Positions 23,358-31,057 of a stretch of DNA of 38,026 nt are shown piece by piece. Location of the stretch: assembly GCA_937902665.1 (NCBI GenBank), contig CALELM010000087.1, positions 1-38,026 on the forward strand, given 5' to 3'. The notes beneath the pieces are model-generated. The model ran no database searches. It was not told where the DNA came from and saw only the letters and a list, made by a program, of their open reading frames with translations. Each line of letters begins with the position of its first letter. Within the stretch, counting starts at the first letter, position 1. The position numbers and the translations under genes are program-made. Source of the stretch: an uncultured Selenomonadaceae bacterium (lineage in GTDB: Bacteria > Bacillota > Negativicutes > Selenomonadales > Selenomonadaceae).

Positions 23358-24530
23358 TCATTTAGTTATTTTTGCAGGAGCCGGAGACACTCCAATAGTT
23401 AATAAATTAAAAATAGGGAATAGATTGCCGACTTTTCGGCAAAAAACAGCAACACCTAATGTAATTCCAAGACATCCAAGATAGAATAAAATAGCTAAAG
23501 GTGCAGTAAGAATATACTCAGAACGATGGAGCAAATAGGTGAGAAGGGTAATAGCAAATGGGTGAGCGAGATAAACAAAGTAAGAGTGTTTTCCAAGAAG
23601 TGAAAAAATTTGACGCAGCCAATTTGGATATTCGACATAAGTAAAAATCATGAAGAAAAAGACAGATGAGCCTATGGTGTAAATAATTCCGGCAGGGCAA
23701 AGCTGGTGTGCTGTATTGATAGCAGCGAGGACAATATCCTGCTTGACAGCGACACTAGCAGATGCGTATCCAGAAGAATAAATAACATAATAGTAATAAC
23801 CAACCATTCCTGCGAGGGACAAACAAAAGACGGATGTAATCTGCAGTTTGCGTTTCTGCATGAAATCCTTGAATTTATCAATATGTGTGGCTAAGATACC
23901 GCCAAGAATAAAAATAAAAATGTAATGAAGCACCCAATAATTCAAACGCAGCATGAGAAGCGGCTTCAGGAGGGAATCGTCTGGAAGGTCATAAATATAT
24001 ACGTTAAATGGAACATTAAAACTGGAAAAATAATCAAAAGCTACTTGAAATATCAATAGTGCTGACATGTTTTTCCAGTTTCCGTGACGAACCATCCAAA
24101 TCCAAAGCGGCATAAGCATGTAGAACCACAGCATAATGACAAGGAAATAAAGATGATATTTAGCAAGACCAAAAAAAAGCATATGGAGAAACTGGCTAAC
24201 CTGTGGAATTCCTGTATGATAAATAAAGCTATCAGGTATGAAATAAAGCATTGACCATACAAGATAAGGAATCAAAACTGTACGAAACCGTCTTTTCATA
24301 AAAGAAATATAATCAAATGGAGCATTGATATTAAGGTTGTAAAACAGTCCAAAAGCTGAAATAAAAAAGAAGATTGGTACGCTGAAACGCGTAACTGCTT
24401 CAAAAAGTGCCATAAGGTGGATATTCGCGGATGGATTCTCCCAATACTGTGAGCCTACATGAATACCAATGACCCCCATCATGGAAATTCCACGAATATA
24501 TTCAATGGCGACAAGCCTTGTTTTTTTCAA
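23358..24530 (-). CDS. Acyltransferase 3 family membrane protein
   Basis: The 390-residue protein has about ten transmembrane helices. The family start RLVAIEYIRGISMMGVIGIHVGSQYW holds the conserved arginine and histidine near residues 14 and 25. Further features are VPIFFFISAFGLFYN and a late GKHSYFVYLAHPFAI. Family members O-acylate surface polysaccharides or lipid-linked sugars at the membrane; the substrate cannot be read from the sequence. It lies 15 bases after the SIMPL gene. Confidence 0.9.
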   Translation of the reverse strand: MKKTRLVAIEYIRGISMMGVIGIHVGSQYWENPSANIHLMALFEAVTRFSVPIFFFISAFGLFYNLNINAPFDYISFMKRRFRTVLIPYLVWSMLYFIPDSFIYHTGIPQVSQFLHMLFFGLAKYHLYFLVIMLWFYMLMPLWIWMVRHGNWKNMSALLIFQVAFDYFSSFNVPFNVYIYDLPDDSLLKPLLMLRLNYWVLHYIFIFILGGILATHIDKFKDFMQKRKLQITSVFCLSLAGMVGYYYYVIYSSGYASASVAVKQDIVLAAINTAHQLCPAGIIYTIGSSVFFFMIFTYVEYPNWLRQIFSLLGKHSYFVYLAHPFAITLLTYLLHRSEYILTAPLAILFYLGCLGITLGVAVFCRKVGNLFPIFNLLTIGVSPAPAKITK

Positions 24531-24545
24531 AAAGACAACTCCCTA

Positions 24546-25268
24546 TCAATTATTTAAAATAAAGTCAATATGAACGGATGTACTGATTGAAACCGTTCCA
24601 GCTTCCAATGGGGTCCTTTCTATATTGTTGTCACCTTTGCTTAACATAGCCATATTTACTGCTCTGTGAACGGGATTTCCTGTATTTTCTGATACGCTTT
24701 TTATGCCAGTAATGCGTTTTCCAAGTCCGTTTGCTATGATATTTGCCTTATTTTGAGCATCTTTTATTGCTTTCAGCAATGCTTCTTTACGAAGCTTTTC
24801 TGTGTTTTTAACGCCATAATCTAATGATGAAATAGAATTTGCACCACAGGAAAGTGCAGTATCTACGACTTGCCCTATAATGTCAAGATTATTTACGGTA
24901 ACGGAAATAGTATTATCTGCTCGATAGCCGCTAATACTGGATTTCTTGTTGCTGTCATATGAATGGATAGGTTGAAAGGAATACCCACTGGTCTGTACGT
25001 CACTTTTAGGAATCTCCATGTTATTGATTGCAAGCAATATAGCATGTGCTTTTTCAGCATTTTCACTACGTGTTTTTTCTGCAGTATCTGCTTCTGTGAT
25101 GACACTGATTGTAACTATAGCTTGGTTAGGAATGTCTTGCGAAACCCCTTCGCCATCTACAGAAAGAATGGTTGCTTCGTTCATGGGACTAGATTCCGCG
25201 AATGCTGTGCAGGGCAGCAAAAACAAAAGGGTGAGACAAGAGAAGATGATGAGATGCTTCATTTTCAT
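24546..25268 (-). CDS. SIMPL-domain (DUF541) exported protein
   Basis: The 240-residue protein has a signal peptide (MKMKHLIIFSCLTLLFLLPCTAFAES). A SIMPL/DUF541 domain follows: ILSVDGEGVSQDIPNQAIVTISVIT, then SGYSFQPIHSYDSNKKSSISGYRADNTISVTV and the ALLKAIKDAQNKANIIANGLGKRI helix. Members such as E. coli YggE and Brucella BP26 are periplasmic and form ring oligomers; the role is unclear. ATG 25268 is chosen because AAAGGAG lies nine bases upstream. Confidence 0.92.
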   Translation of the reverse strand: MKMKHLIIFSCLTLLFLLPCTAFAESSPMNEATILSVDGEGVSQDIPNQAIVTISVITEADTAEKTRSENAEKAHAILLAINNMEIPKSDVQTSGYSFQPIHSYDSNKKSSISGYRADNTISVTVNNLDIIGQVVDTALSCGANSISSLDYGVKNTEKLRKEALLKAIKDAQNKANIIANGLGKRITGIKSVSENTGNPVHRAVNMAMLSKGDNNIERTPLEAGTVSISTSVHIDFILNN

Positions 25269-25287
25269 AATATACAACTCCTTTTAA

Positions 25288-26325
25288 TCAATTTGATGCA
25301 GTATGTTTATCATTGTCAGAATTACGTAAGGAAGCGATGGATGCAGTCACTCTGTTAGATATCCGTCGACTGACATGTGCATACCGTGCAGTAACCTTTG
25401 GATCTTTTTGACGAAGTGTTTCCTGCACGATACGCAAATCTTTTGTATTTTGATAAAGATTCGTGCCACAGCTGTGACGAAAGACATGGCAGGAAAGCCC
25501 TTTATGTTTCAGGTCTGCCATTTGCAAGGCTTTATTCATGATAAAACGAAGACCATTCCTGGAAATCCGTCCTAAAACATTATTGTGCGAATTGGAAAGA
25601 ATCAATGGCGTCAACATTCCATCTTTTTGAATTTTTTTGTCTGGTGGGATAGAGGAGAGATATTGCTCAAGAAGCTCAAAGGTTTCAGTGCACGGATAGA
25701 TTGGCTCCATACGGCCTTTCCCACCTTTTCCACGAATCATAATAGCTTTGACTTCCCAGTTAATGTCTTCTTTGCAGGCACGATGTACTTCTACGTTACG
25801 CAAGCCTTCCACGCCCATTAAGTAAAGAATTAATGTATTGCGCAATCGGACAAAGGGATCTTCTTCTGCCTCAAAAATACTGCAAATAATCGACATTTGT
25901 TCCATGGAATAAAAGCTTAAGGTATGATCCTGCAAATACACAGTAGGGGTTTCAATATCATCACAAGGATTTATGGAAATAAGTCCTAATCGCATTGCTG
26001 TATGGTAAAAAGAACGTACCGCAATAATCATAATATGGATGGAATCATTCTGGTAATTATTCGACGTTAAATATTCTCGGTATAAACGCATTTGATAATC
26101 TGTCAATTCCAAAGGAGAACATTGATTGTCCAGACACCAACGAAGGAAAAAGTTTATTCGCGAACAATATGAACGCATGGTATCTGAGGTTGGATTGCCT
26201 TTAGCGATATACCTCACCAAAAAGTCTTCATAATGCTGCAAGAAATACTCTGGCGTAATTAAATTTGTATGTAGTGTATTGGAAAGTGATATGTCATGTG
26301 TTGTCATAGGTAATTTTTTTTGCAT
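25288..26325 (-). CDS. Tyrosine recombinase/integrase
   Basis: The 345-residue protein has an N-terminal SAM-like core-binding domain (about residues 25-125) and a tyrosine-recombinase catalytic domain (about 145-335). Visible catalytic parts are the first arginine in GVEGLRNVEV, the lysine in RGKGGKGR, HxxR in HVFRH and the nucleophile tyrosine in TARYAHV. The usual LGH before the tyrosine is LRQ, so the third-position histidine is glutamine. Size and layout fit Xer-like or integron/phage-type enzymes. No phage genes are near. It heads a minus-strand cluster, 19 bases before the SIMPL gene. Confidence 0.9.
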   Translation of the reverse strand: MQKKLPMTTHDISLSNTLHTNLITPEYFLQHYEDFLVRYIAKGNPTSDTMRSYCSRINFFLRWCLDNQCSPLELTDYQMRLYREYLTSNNYQNDSIHIMIIAVRSFYHTAMRLGLISINPCDDIETPTVYLQDHTLSFYSMEQMSIICSIFEAEEDPFVRLRNTLILYLMGVEGLRNVEVHRACKEDINWEVKAIMIRGKGGKGRMEPIYPCTETFELLEQYLSSIPPDKKIQKDGMLTPLILSNSHNNVLGRISRNGLRFIMNKALQMADLKHKGLSCHVFRHSCGTNLYQNTKDLRIVQETLRQKDPKVTARYAHVSRRISNRVTASIASLRNSDNDKHTASN

Positions 26326-26390
26326 GAAGGCTTTCCTCCAAATAATAGTTCTTTTAAGGAAGTTTTGAATGAATCAGTCCTTCCTTAGAA

Positions 26391-26399
26391 AGTATAACA
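26391..26399 (-). promoter_or_regulatory. Possible extended -10 promoter of the recombinase gene
   Basis: On the minus strand TGTTATACT reads as TG-N-TATACT, an extended -10 element. No good -35 box stands 16-18 bases further upstream. It lies about 65 bases before the recombinase start. Confidence 0.4.
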
Positions 26400-26440
26400 C
26401 ATCAAAAGCTACAAAAGAAGCCCTTTACTTTTCCACATTT

Positions 26441-26470
26441 TACTGTTGAGAATTCCTGTTCTCAACAGTA
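26441..26470. repeat. 12-6-12 inverted repeat upstream of the recombinase gene
   Basis: TACTGTTGAGAA (26441-26452) and its exact reverse complement (26459-26470) flank the six-base centre TTCCTG. Arms of 11-13 bp around a 6-8 bp centre are the usual core-site layout of tyrosine recombinases. It could equally be an operator or a hairpin. It lies between the secF terminator and the recombinase promoter. Confidence 0.75.
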
Positions 26471-26485
26471 AGGCAAGAAAAGAGG

Positions 26486-26528
26486 AGCAACCATCTTACC
26501 TTATTTGCTATTCAGTAAAATGGTTGCT
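26486..26528 (-). terminator. Terminator of the tgt-secF operon
   Basis: Nine bases at 26486-26494 pair with 26520-26528. After one mismatch, four more pairs close a 15-base loop. Read on the minus strand the stem is followed by CTCTTTTCTT. It lies 11 bases after the secF stop. Confidence 0.75.
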
Positions 26529-26539
26529 AAAGACGCTCC

Positions 26540-27454
26540 TTATTCGACAACGGCAGTTTTCATATTCGCCGTGTTTTTGCCCCAATTTCTAAACGCAATC
26601 CAAAGCGGACTTGCAATAAAAATAGAAGAATAACATCCACAGGCAAAACCTATCAGCAAAGCAAATGCAAAATCCTTTGTTGTATCTCCTCCCCAAAAGT
26701 ATAGTGCAAAGGTCGTAAACATGACAGTAAAGACAGTATACATAGAGCGTGTCAAAGTTTGATAAACACTACGGTTCACCAATTCTTTTATATCGCCGCC
26801 CTTGCGGAAGTGCAATTTTAGATTTTCACGAATACGGTCAAAGATAACAATGGTATCATTGATGGAATAACCAACAATTGTCAAGAGTGCTGCAACAAAA
26901 GAAGAATCTATTTGCCTCTGTGTAAAGGAAAAAACAGCTAAAACGATAATAATATCGTGAATTAGCGCTAATACGGCAGATACACCAAATCGCCACTCAA
27001 ACCGGTAAGCAACATAAAGAATAATTAAGATCCAAGAAATTACTAATGCCTCAACTGCATTTAAAATCAGTTCCGCTCCAATAGTTGCACCTACTTTTTC
27101 TTCACGAAGAACCTGATAGCTTCCTACCGTATCTTTTATGGCACCCATAACTTCTTTTCGCTTATCTTCTTCCATATCTATAGTGCGAATCATGACATTT
27201 TGCGATGCCTCTACAGTTTCTGCTTCACCAGAAAGTTGAATGGTACTGTTATCCAGTCCAAAAGGACGGAGGCTGTCACGGACTTGAGAAATAGTAACCG
27301 CTTGCTCGAACTTTAAATCAATAATAGTACCTCCAGTGAAATCAATGCCGAAATTAAATCCCTTTATGAACATGCACAAGAATCCTGGAAGAATAATCAA
27401 CAAGGAAATGATAAACCAAATTTTTCCACGTCCTGCAATATCGAATTTAGGCAT
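26540..27454 (-). CDS. secF: Protein translocase subunit SecF
   Basis: The 304-residue membrane protein has six helices and a first periplasmic domain. GFNFGIDFTGGTIIDLKF is near residue 30, and the later helix motif SINDTIVIFDRIRENLK is near residue 205. With SecD it uses the proton/ion gradient to pull exported proteins across the membrane. It overlaps the secD stop by eight bases. Split SecD and SecF genes are the rule in this group, unlike the fused SecDF of Bacillus. Confidence 0.97.
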   Translation of the reverse strand: MPKFDIAGRGKIWFIISLLIILPGFLCMFIKGFNFGIDFTGGTIIDLKFEQAVTISQVRDSLRPFGLDNSTIQLSGEAETVEASQNVMIRTIDMEEDKRKEVMGAIKDTVGSYQVLREEKVGATIGAELILNAVEALVISWILIILYVAYRFEWRFGVSAVLALIHDIIIVLAVFSFTQRQIDSSFVAALLTIVGYSINDTIVIFDRIRENLKLHFRKGGDIKELVNRSVYQTLTRSMYTVFTVMFTTFALYFWGGDTTKDFAFALLIGFACGCYSSIFIASPLWIAFRNWGKNTANMKTAVVE

Positions 27455-28697
27455 TTTTCTTCACTTCCCTTCCATCCAACATGAAGCCATCGGCACCATA
27501 GGCACTTGGGCTATTGAAAATTTTTGTGGAAATCATCAGCTTTAACATGTACTGGGTTAAGGTAATTGCCGTGAACATACTTAAAATAACACCAAGACCA
27601 AGTGTAATTGCAAATCCACGAATCGTCCCTGTGCCCAAGAAGAAAAGCACTGCCGCTGCAATAATTGTTGTAATGTTTGAGTCAAAAATCGTTGTAAAGG
27701 CACGCTCAAAGCCTGCATTCATGGCAAGCCGCAAAGATTTTCCCAGTCGGAATTCTTCTTTGAAATGTTCGAAAATCAATACGTTTGCATCGACCGCCAT
27801 ACCAATGGAAAGAATAATGCCTGCAACTCCTGGAAGTGTCAATGTTGCATCGAGCATTTTTAAAAGGAACAATAACAACATGGTGTATGCCATCAGTGCA
27901 ATATCCGCAATAAAACCAGACAAGCGATAAAATGCTATCATAAACAGCAAGACTGCACCAATACCCACGGTAAAAGCAAATTCACTTTTATCTTTGGAAT
28001 CCTGTCCCAGGCTTGGTCCAACCGTACGCGTTTCAATAATGTTAACCTTCACGGGAAGAGCTCCACTGCGAAGCAGAACTGCCAGCTGTTGTGCTTCCTC
28101 CAGTGTCTTTTGCCCTGTAATTTCTGCTTTTCCTCCAAGAATAGGTTCTCTTACATTCGGTGCCGTCAAAACTTCACCATCTAAAAGAATAGCAATGGTT
28201 CGTCCAACATTTTTGGAGGTAAGGTCCGCAAATTTTTTTGCACCATCTTCTGAAAATTCCAGATTGACAACATTTTGTCCGTTTTGTTGATTAGTAGCAG
28301 CCTGTGCATCTTTTAAATCCATGCCATTCAAAACAGTATTGCCATCTTCATCTTTGAATTCAAGCATTGCTGTTTTACCAATCGTATTGATTGCCTTATC
28401 AGGATCCTTGATACCGGGTAATTCAATGATGACTCTTCGTTCCCCTTCTCGTTGAATAATCGGCTCCGTAAGGCCAAGCTCATTGACTCGTTTCTCCATA
28501 ATTTTTACCACACGTTGCATGGCATCATCATTGACTGGAGCCTCCACTGTATCTTCAGCCTCCAGTACAACATGTGTACCGCCTTGCAAATCCAAACCTT
28601 GGCGAATTGAATTTGCCAAGGGACGTACAAAGCAGAAAAAAATACCTACGATTGCCACAATGCAGGCAATCAATTTGATAAGGTCGTTCTTCCTCAA
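27447..28697 (-). CDS. secD: Protein translocase subunit SecD
   Basis: The 416-residue protein carries the SecD signature RQGLDLQGGTHVVLEAED near residue 33, a periplasmic P1 domain to about residue 235, then the helical region with GVAGIILSIGMAVDANVLIFEHFKEE. It is the shorter Firmicutes form. Motor partner of SecF, with YajC encoded two genes upstream. Confidence 0.97.
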   Translation of the reverse strand: MRKNDLIKLIACIVAIVGIFFCFVRPLANSIRQGLDLQGGTHVVLEAEDTVEAPVNDDAMQRVVKIMEKRVNELGLTEPIIQREGERRVIIELPGIKDPDKAINTIGKTAMLEFKDEDGNTVLNGMDLKDAQAATNQQNGQNVVNLEFSEDGAKKFADLTSKNVGRTIAILLDGEVLTAPNVREPILGGKAEITGQKTLEEAQQLAVLLRSGALPVKVNIIETRTVGPSLGQDSKDKSEFAFTVGIGAVLLFMIAFYRLSGFIADIALMAYTMLLLFLLKMLDATLTLPGVAGIILSIGMAVDANVLIFEHFKEEFRLGKSLRLAMNAGFERAFTTIFDSNITTIIAAAVLFFLGTGTIRGFAITLGLGVILSMFTAITLTQYMLKLMISTKIFNSPSAYGADGFMLDGREVKKNA

Positions 28698-28728
28698 ATC
28701 ACTTCATCCCTTCTATACATTATCATTT

Positions 28729-29310
28729 TCACTTGCCTACTCTTTGGCATGTTACAATAGCTGTTTCTGTAAAAACACTATCCATGTATACGTCATGCGG
28801 TTCTGCTGGGAGGCTTTCCATTAATAAATCATCAAAGGTAACTGCCAGCCGGTAGGCATGAGGCACTTTGTTTTTCAAGAATCTATCATAAAATCCGGCG
28901 CCCCTGCCGAGACGCTCCCCTTTTCTGCTAAACGCCAGACCCGGAACTACTACTAGGTCAATGGAATCCACATCGACTTCCCTGCAACATTCCTTACGTA
29001 TTTCTAAAATTCCATAAGTTCCTATTTCCAAATCGTCTTTTGAAAAAAAACGCATTGGTTTCATAATGCCATTTCCTGTCACCAAAGGGAGTGATACCGT
29101 CTTTTGAGCATTTACCGCAACATCCAGCAAGTCATATAGCTGAACTTCGTCTTCCATAGAGGCATAAAGCATAACCGATTTTGCAGTTTGGAATACCTCA
29201 GAAGCAATCACCTTGTTAATAATCTGCTTGCTCAGAAATTTTCTCTTTTCTTTTGGAATTTCTCTGCAAAGCCTACGCAGTTTTTTTCGTAATAGTTTCT
29301 TTTCTTCCAT
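28729..29310 (-). CDS. 5-formyltetrahydrofolate cyclo-ligase
   Basis: The 193-residue enzyme converts 5-formyl-THF to 5,10-methenyl-THF with ATP, returning stored folate to use. Motifs are the basic N-terminal helix KKLLRKKLRRLCREIPKEKR, VPGLAFSRKGERLGRGAGFYDRFL near residue 133, and the end PAEPHDVYMDSVFTE. The start follows AGGTGG. Its position between yajC and secD is unusual, since these are normally adjacent. Confidence 0.95.
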   Translation of the reverse strand: MEEKKLLRKKLRRLCREIPKEKRKFLSKQIINKVIASEVFQTAKSVMLYASMEDEVQLYDLLDVAVNAQKTVSLPLVTGNGIMKPMRFFSKDDLEIGTYGILEIRKECCREVDVDSIDLVVVPGLAFSRKGERLGRGAGFYDRFLKNKVPHAYRLAVTFDDLLMESLPAEPHDVYMDSVFTETAIVTCQRVGK

Positions 29311-29330
29311 GCTTAATACAAAACACCACC

Positions 29331-29636
29331 TTAACTAGATAAATTCTGATTTTCTTCCTGCGTGATATTGGCATTCACTGCGGATCGTGTAATTTTGATT
29401 ACAGTATGATCGGCAATTTCTAATTTGATATCACGTTCATGAAGTTCTTTTATTTTCCCGTAAATGCCGCCAACCGTCATAATATTGTCACCGACCTTTA
29501 AGTTATCCAGCATAGAACGCCGACGTTGCTGTTCCATTTTCTGTGGACGCAACAAAAAAATATACAAGAGTATGATCATGAAGACAGCAGGTCCCCATGT
29601 TAATAAGATTCCCATAGATTCTGAAGGCATATACAT
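29331..29636 (-). CDS. yajC: Sec accessory protein YajC
   Basis: The approximately 101-residue protein has one N-terminal membrane helix (GILLTWGPAVFMIILLYIFLL) followed by RPQKMEQQRRRSMLDNLKVGDNIMTVGGIYGKI, the family signature. It joins SecDF in the holo-translocon. ATG 29636 is preferred; frames reaching 29672 would overlap the tgt end without conservation, and ATG 29630 is a close alternative. Confidence 0.94.
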   Translation of the reverse strand: MYMPSESMGILLTWGPAVFMIILLYIFLLRPQKMEQQRRRSMLDNLKVGDNIMTVGGIYGKIKELHERDIKLEIADHTVIKITRSAVNANITQEENQNLSS

Positions 29637-29646
29637 TTCTCTTCTC

Positions 29647-30780
29647 TTAATTATTTTTTCCAGTACCTGCATGATAGTTCATTAGGAAGCTAGTACAGAA
29701 ATCGTCAAAACAACCATCCAAGATGGACTGACGAAGCTTTCGCATAAAATCTTGCAAGAACCATAAATTATGCAACGTCAGCAAGCGAAGCCCAAAAATT
29801 TCTCCACAACGAACCAAATGCCGAATATATGCACGTGTATATCCATTGCGGCACGCATAGCAACCACATCCATTTTCTAGTACCTTGTGATCATGCGTAA
29901 ATTGTGAATTTTTTATGACCAAACGTCCGTTCCATACCATTGCCATGCCATTTCTTGCAACTCTCGTTGGGTAAACGCAATCAAACATATCAATGCCACG
30001 CATAACACCTTCCACAAAATGATCAGGTGTCCCCACCCCCATTAAATAGCGGGGTTTATTTTCCGGAAGCAGCTGAGTGGAATAATCAAGCATCTCATAC
30101 ATAAGGGGAGGAGGTTCCCCGACGCTTAATCCTCCAACAGCATATCCTGGAAAATCCATGGCAACAAGTTCCTCTGCACTCCTTTTGCGGAGGTCTTTGT
30201 ACATACCTCCTTGAACGATTCCGAATAATCCTTGATTTTCTGATGTCATCCGCAGCTTGCAACGTTCTGCCCAACGTGTTGTACGTGCCGTTGAAGCTTT
30301 GGCATAGTCATAATCCACAGGATAAGGTATACATTCATCAAATGCCATTACAATATCTGAGCCTAGAGCCATTTGAACATCCATGGAAACTTCAGGAGAA
30401 AGGAATTTTTTTGAACCATCAATATGGGAGAAAAAGGCTACTCCTTCTTCTGTAATTTTTCTCAGTGCTCCCAAGCTAAATACTTGAAATCCACCGCTGT
30501 CAGTCAGAATAGCACGATCCCAATGCATGAAATTATGCAAACCGCCTGCCTCACGTATTAAATCCATTCCAGGACGTAAAAAAAGATGGTAAGTATTACT
30601 TAAAATAATCCCTGCACCTAAATCCTTTAATTCCTCAGGTGCAACACCCTTTACCGTCGCCTGCGTTCCCACTGGCATAAAGATTGGAGTAGGAAAACTC
30701 CCATGTGGTGTATGAATGATACCGGCTCTTGCTCCTGTTTTCTCATCCTTCTTTATGAGTTCATATGTAATTGCCGCCAA
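29647..30780 (-). CDS. tgt: Queuine tRNA-ribosyltransferase (tRNA-guanine transglycosylase)
   Basis: The 377-residue enzyme swaps guanine-34 for preQ1 in tRNAs with GUN anticodons. The TIM barrel shows MPVGTQATVKGV, SNTYHLFLRPG and DSGGFQVFSLG (first catalytic aspartate) near residue 92. DMFDCVYPTR (nucleophile aspartate) is near 265, and the zinc site GCGCYACRNGYTRAYIRHL near 303. TTG 30780 is the start: AGGAGG lies eight bases upstream and the product begins MAAITYELIKK. A frame back to 30831 would swallow this ribosome binding site. It is the first gene of the tgt-yajC-secDF operon. Confidence 0.96.
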   Translation of the reverse strand: MAAITYELIKKDEKTGARAGIIHTPHGSFPTPIFMPVGTQATVKGVAPEELKDLGAGIILSNTYHLFLRPGMDLIREAGGLHNFMHWDRAILTDSGGFQVFSLGALRKITEEGVAFFSHIDGSKKFLSPEVSMDVQMALGSDIVMAFDECIPYPVDYDYAKASTARTTRWAERCKLRMTSENQGLFGIVQGGMYKDLRKRSAEELVAMDFPGYAVGGLSVGEPPPLMYEMLDYSTQLLPENKPRYLMGVGTPDHFVEGVMRGIDMFDCVYPTRVARNGMAMVWNGRLVIKNSQFTHDHKVLENGCGCYACRNGYTRAYIRHLVRCGEIFGLRLLTLHNLWFLQDFMRKLRQSILDGCFDDFCTSFLMNYHAGTGKNN

Positions 30781-30850
30781 GCAAAAAGCCTCCTTATTTC
30801 TTATTTTGCGAGTTATAAAAATTAAATTCAAAATAAATATTAACTAGGTT

Positions 30851-30879
30851 ATTCTACCATAAAACAGAACGCATGAAAA
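30851..30879 (-). promoter_or_regulatory. Likely promoter of the tgt operon
   Basis: On the minus strand TTTTCA (plus 30874-30879) and TAGAAT (plus 30851-30856) are 17 bases apart, 4/6 and 5/6 matches to consensus. It is about 70 bases before tgt. Confidence 0.5.
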
Positions 30880-30972
30880 GGAAGTTCATATGCTTAGATC
30901 AATCAAATCTACAAGCCTTAAAGCCCAACATTTGGATATGTGACATTCTAGTTAGAGAAAGGCATAATAAAA

Positions 30973-31008
30973 AGGTCTCCTATGATTCGATGTTATCATA
31001 AGAGACCT
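30973..31008 (-). terminator. Terminator of the arginine operon
   Basis: Bases 30973-30986 pair with 30995-31008 (7 bp, one mismatch, 6 bp; eight-base loop). On the minus strand the stem is followed by TTTTTATTATG. It lies about 50 bases after the argH stop. Confidence 0.88.
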
Positions 31009-31057
31009 CATCACTTTGAGAAAAGTTAAGTTAAAAAGCATGATACTCTAAAAAATA

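Noticed and set aside
26441..26470. LexA/SOS box in the inverted repeat
   Set aside because: The GAATTC-N-TGTTC pattern does not match GAAC-N4-GTTC, and the symmetry centre is elsewhere.
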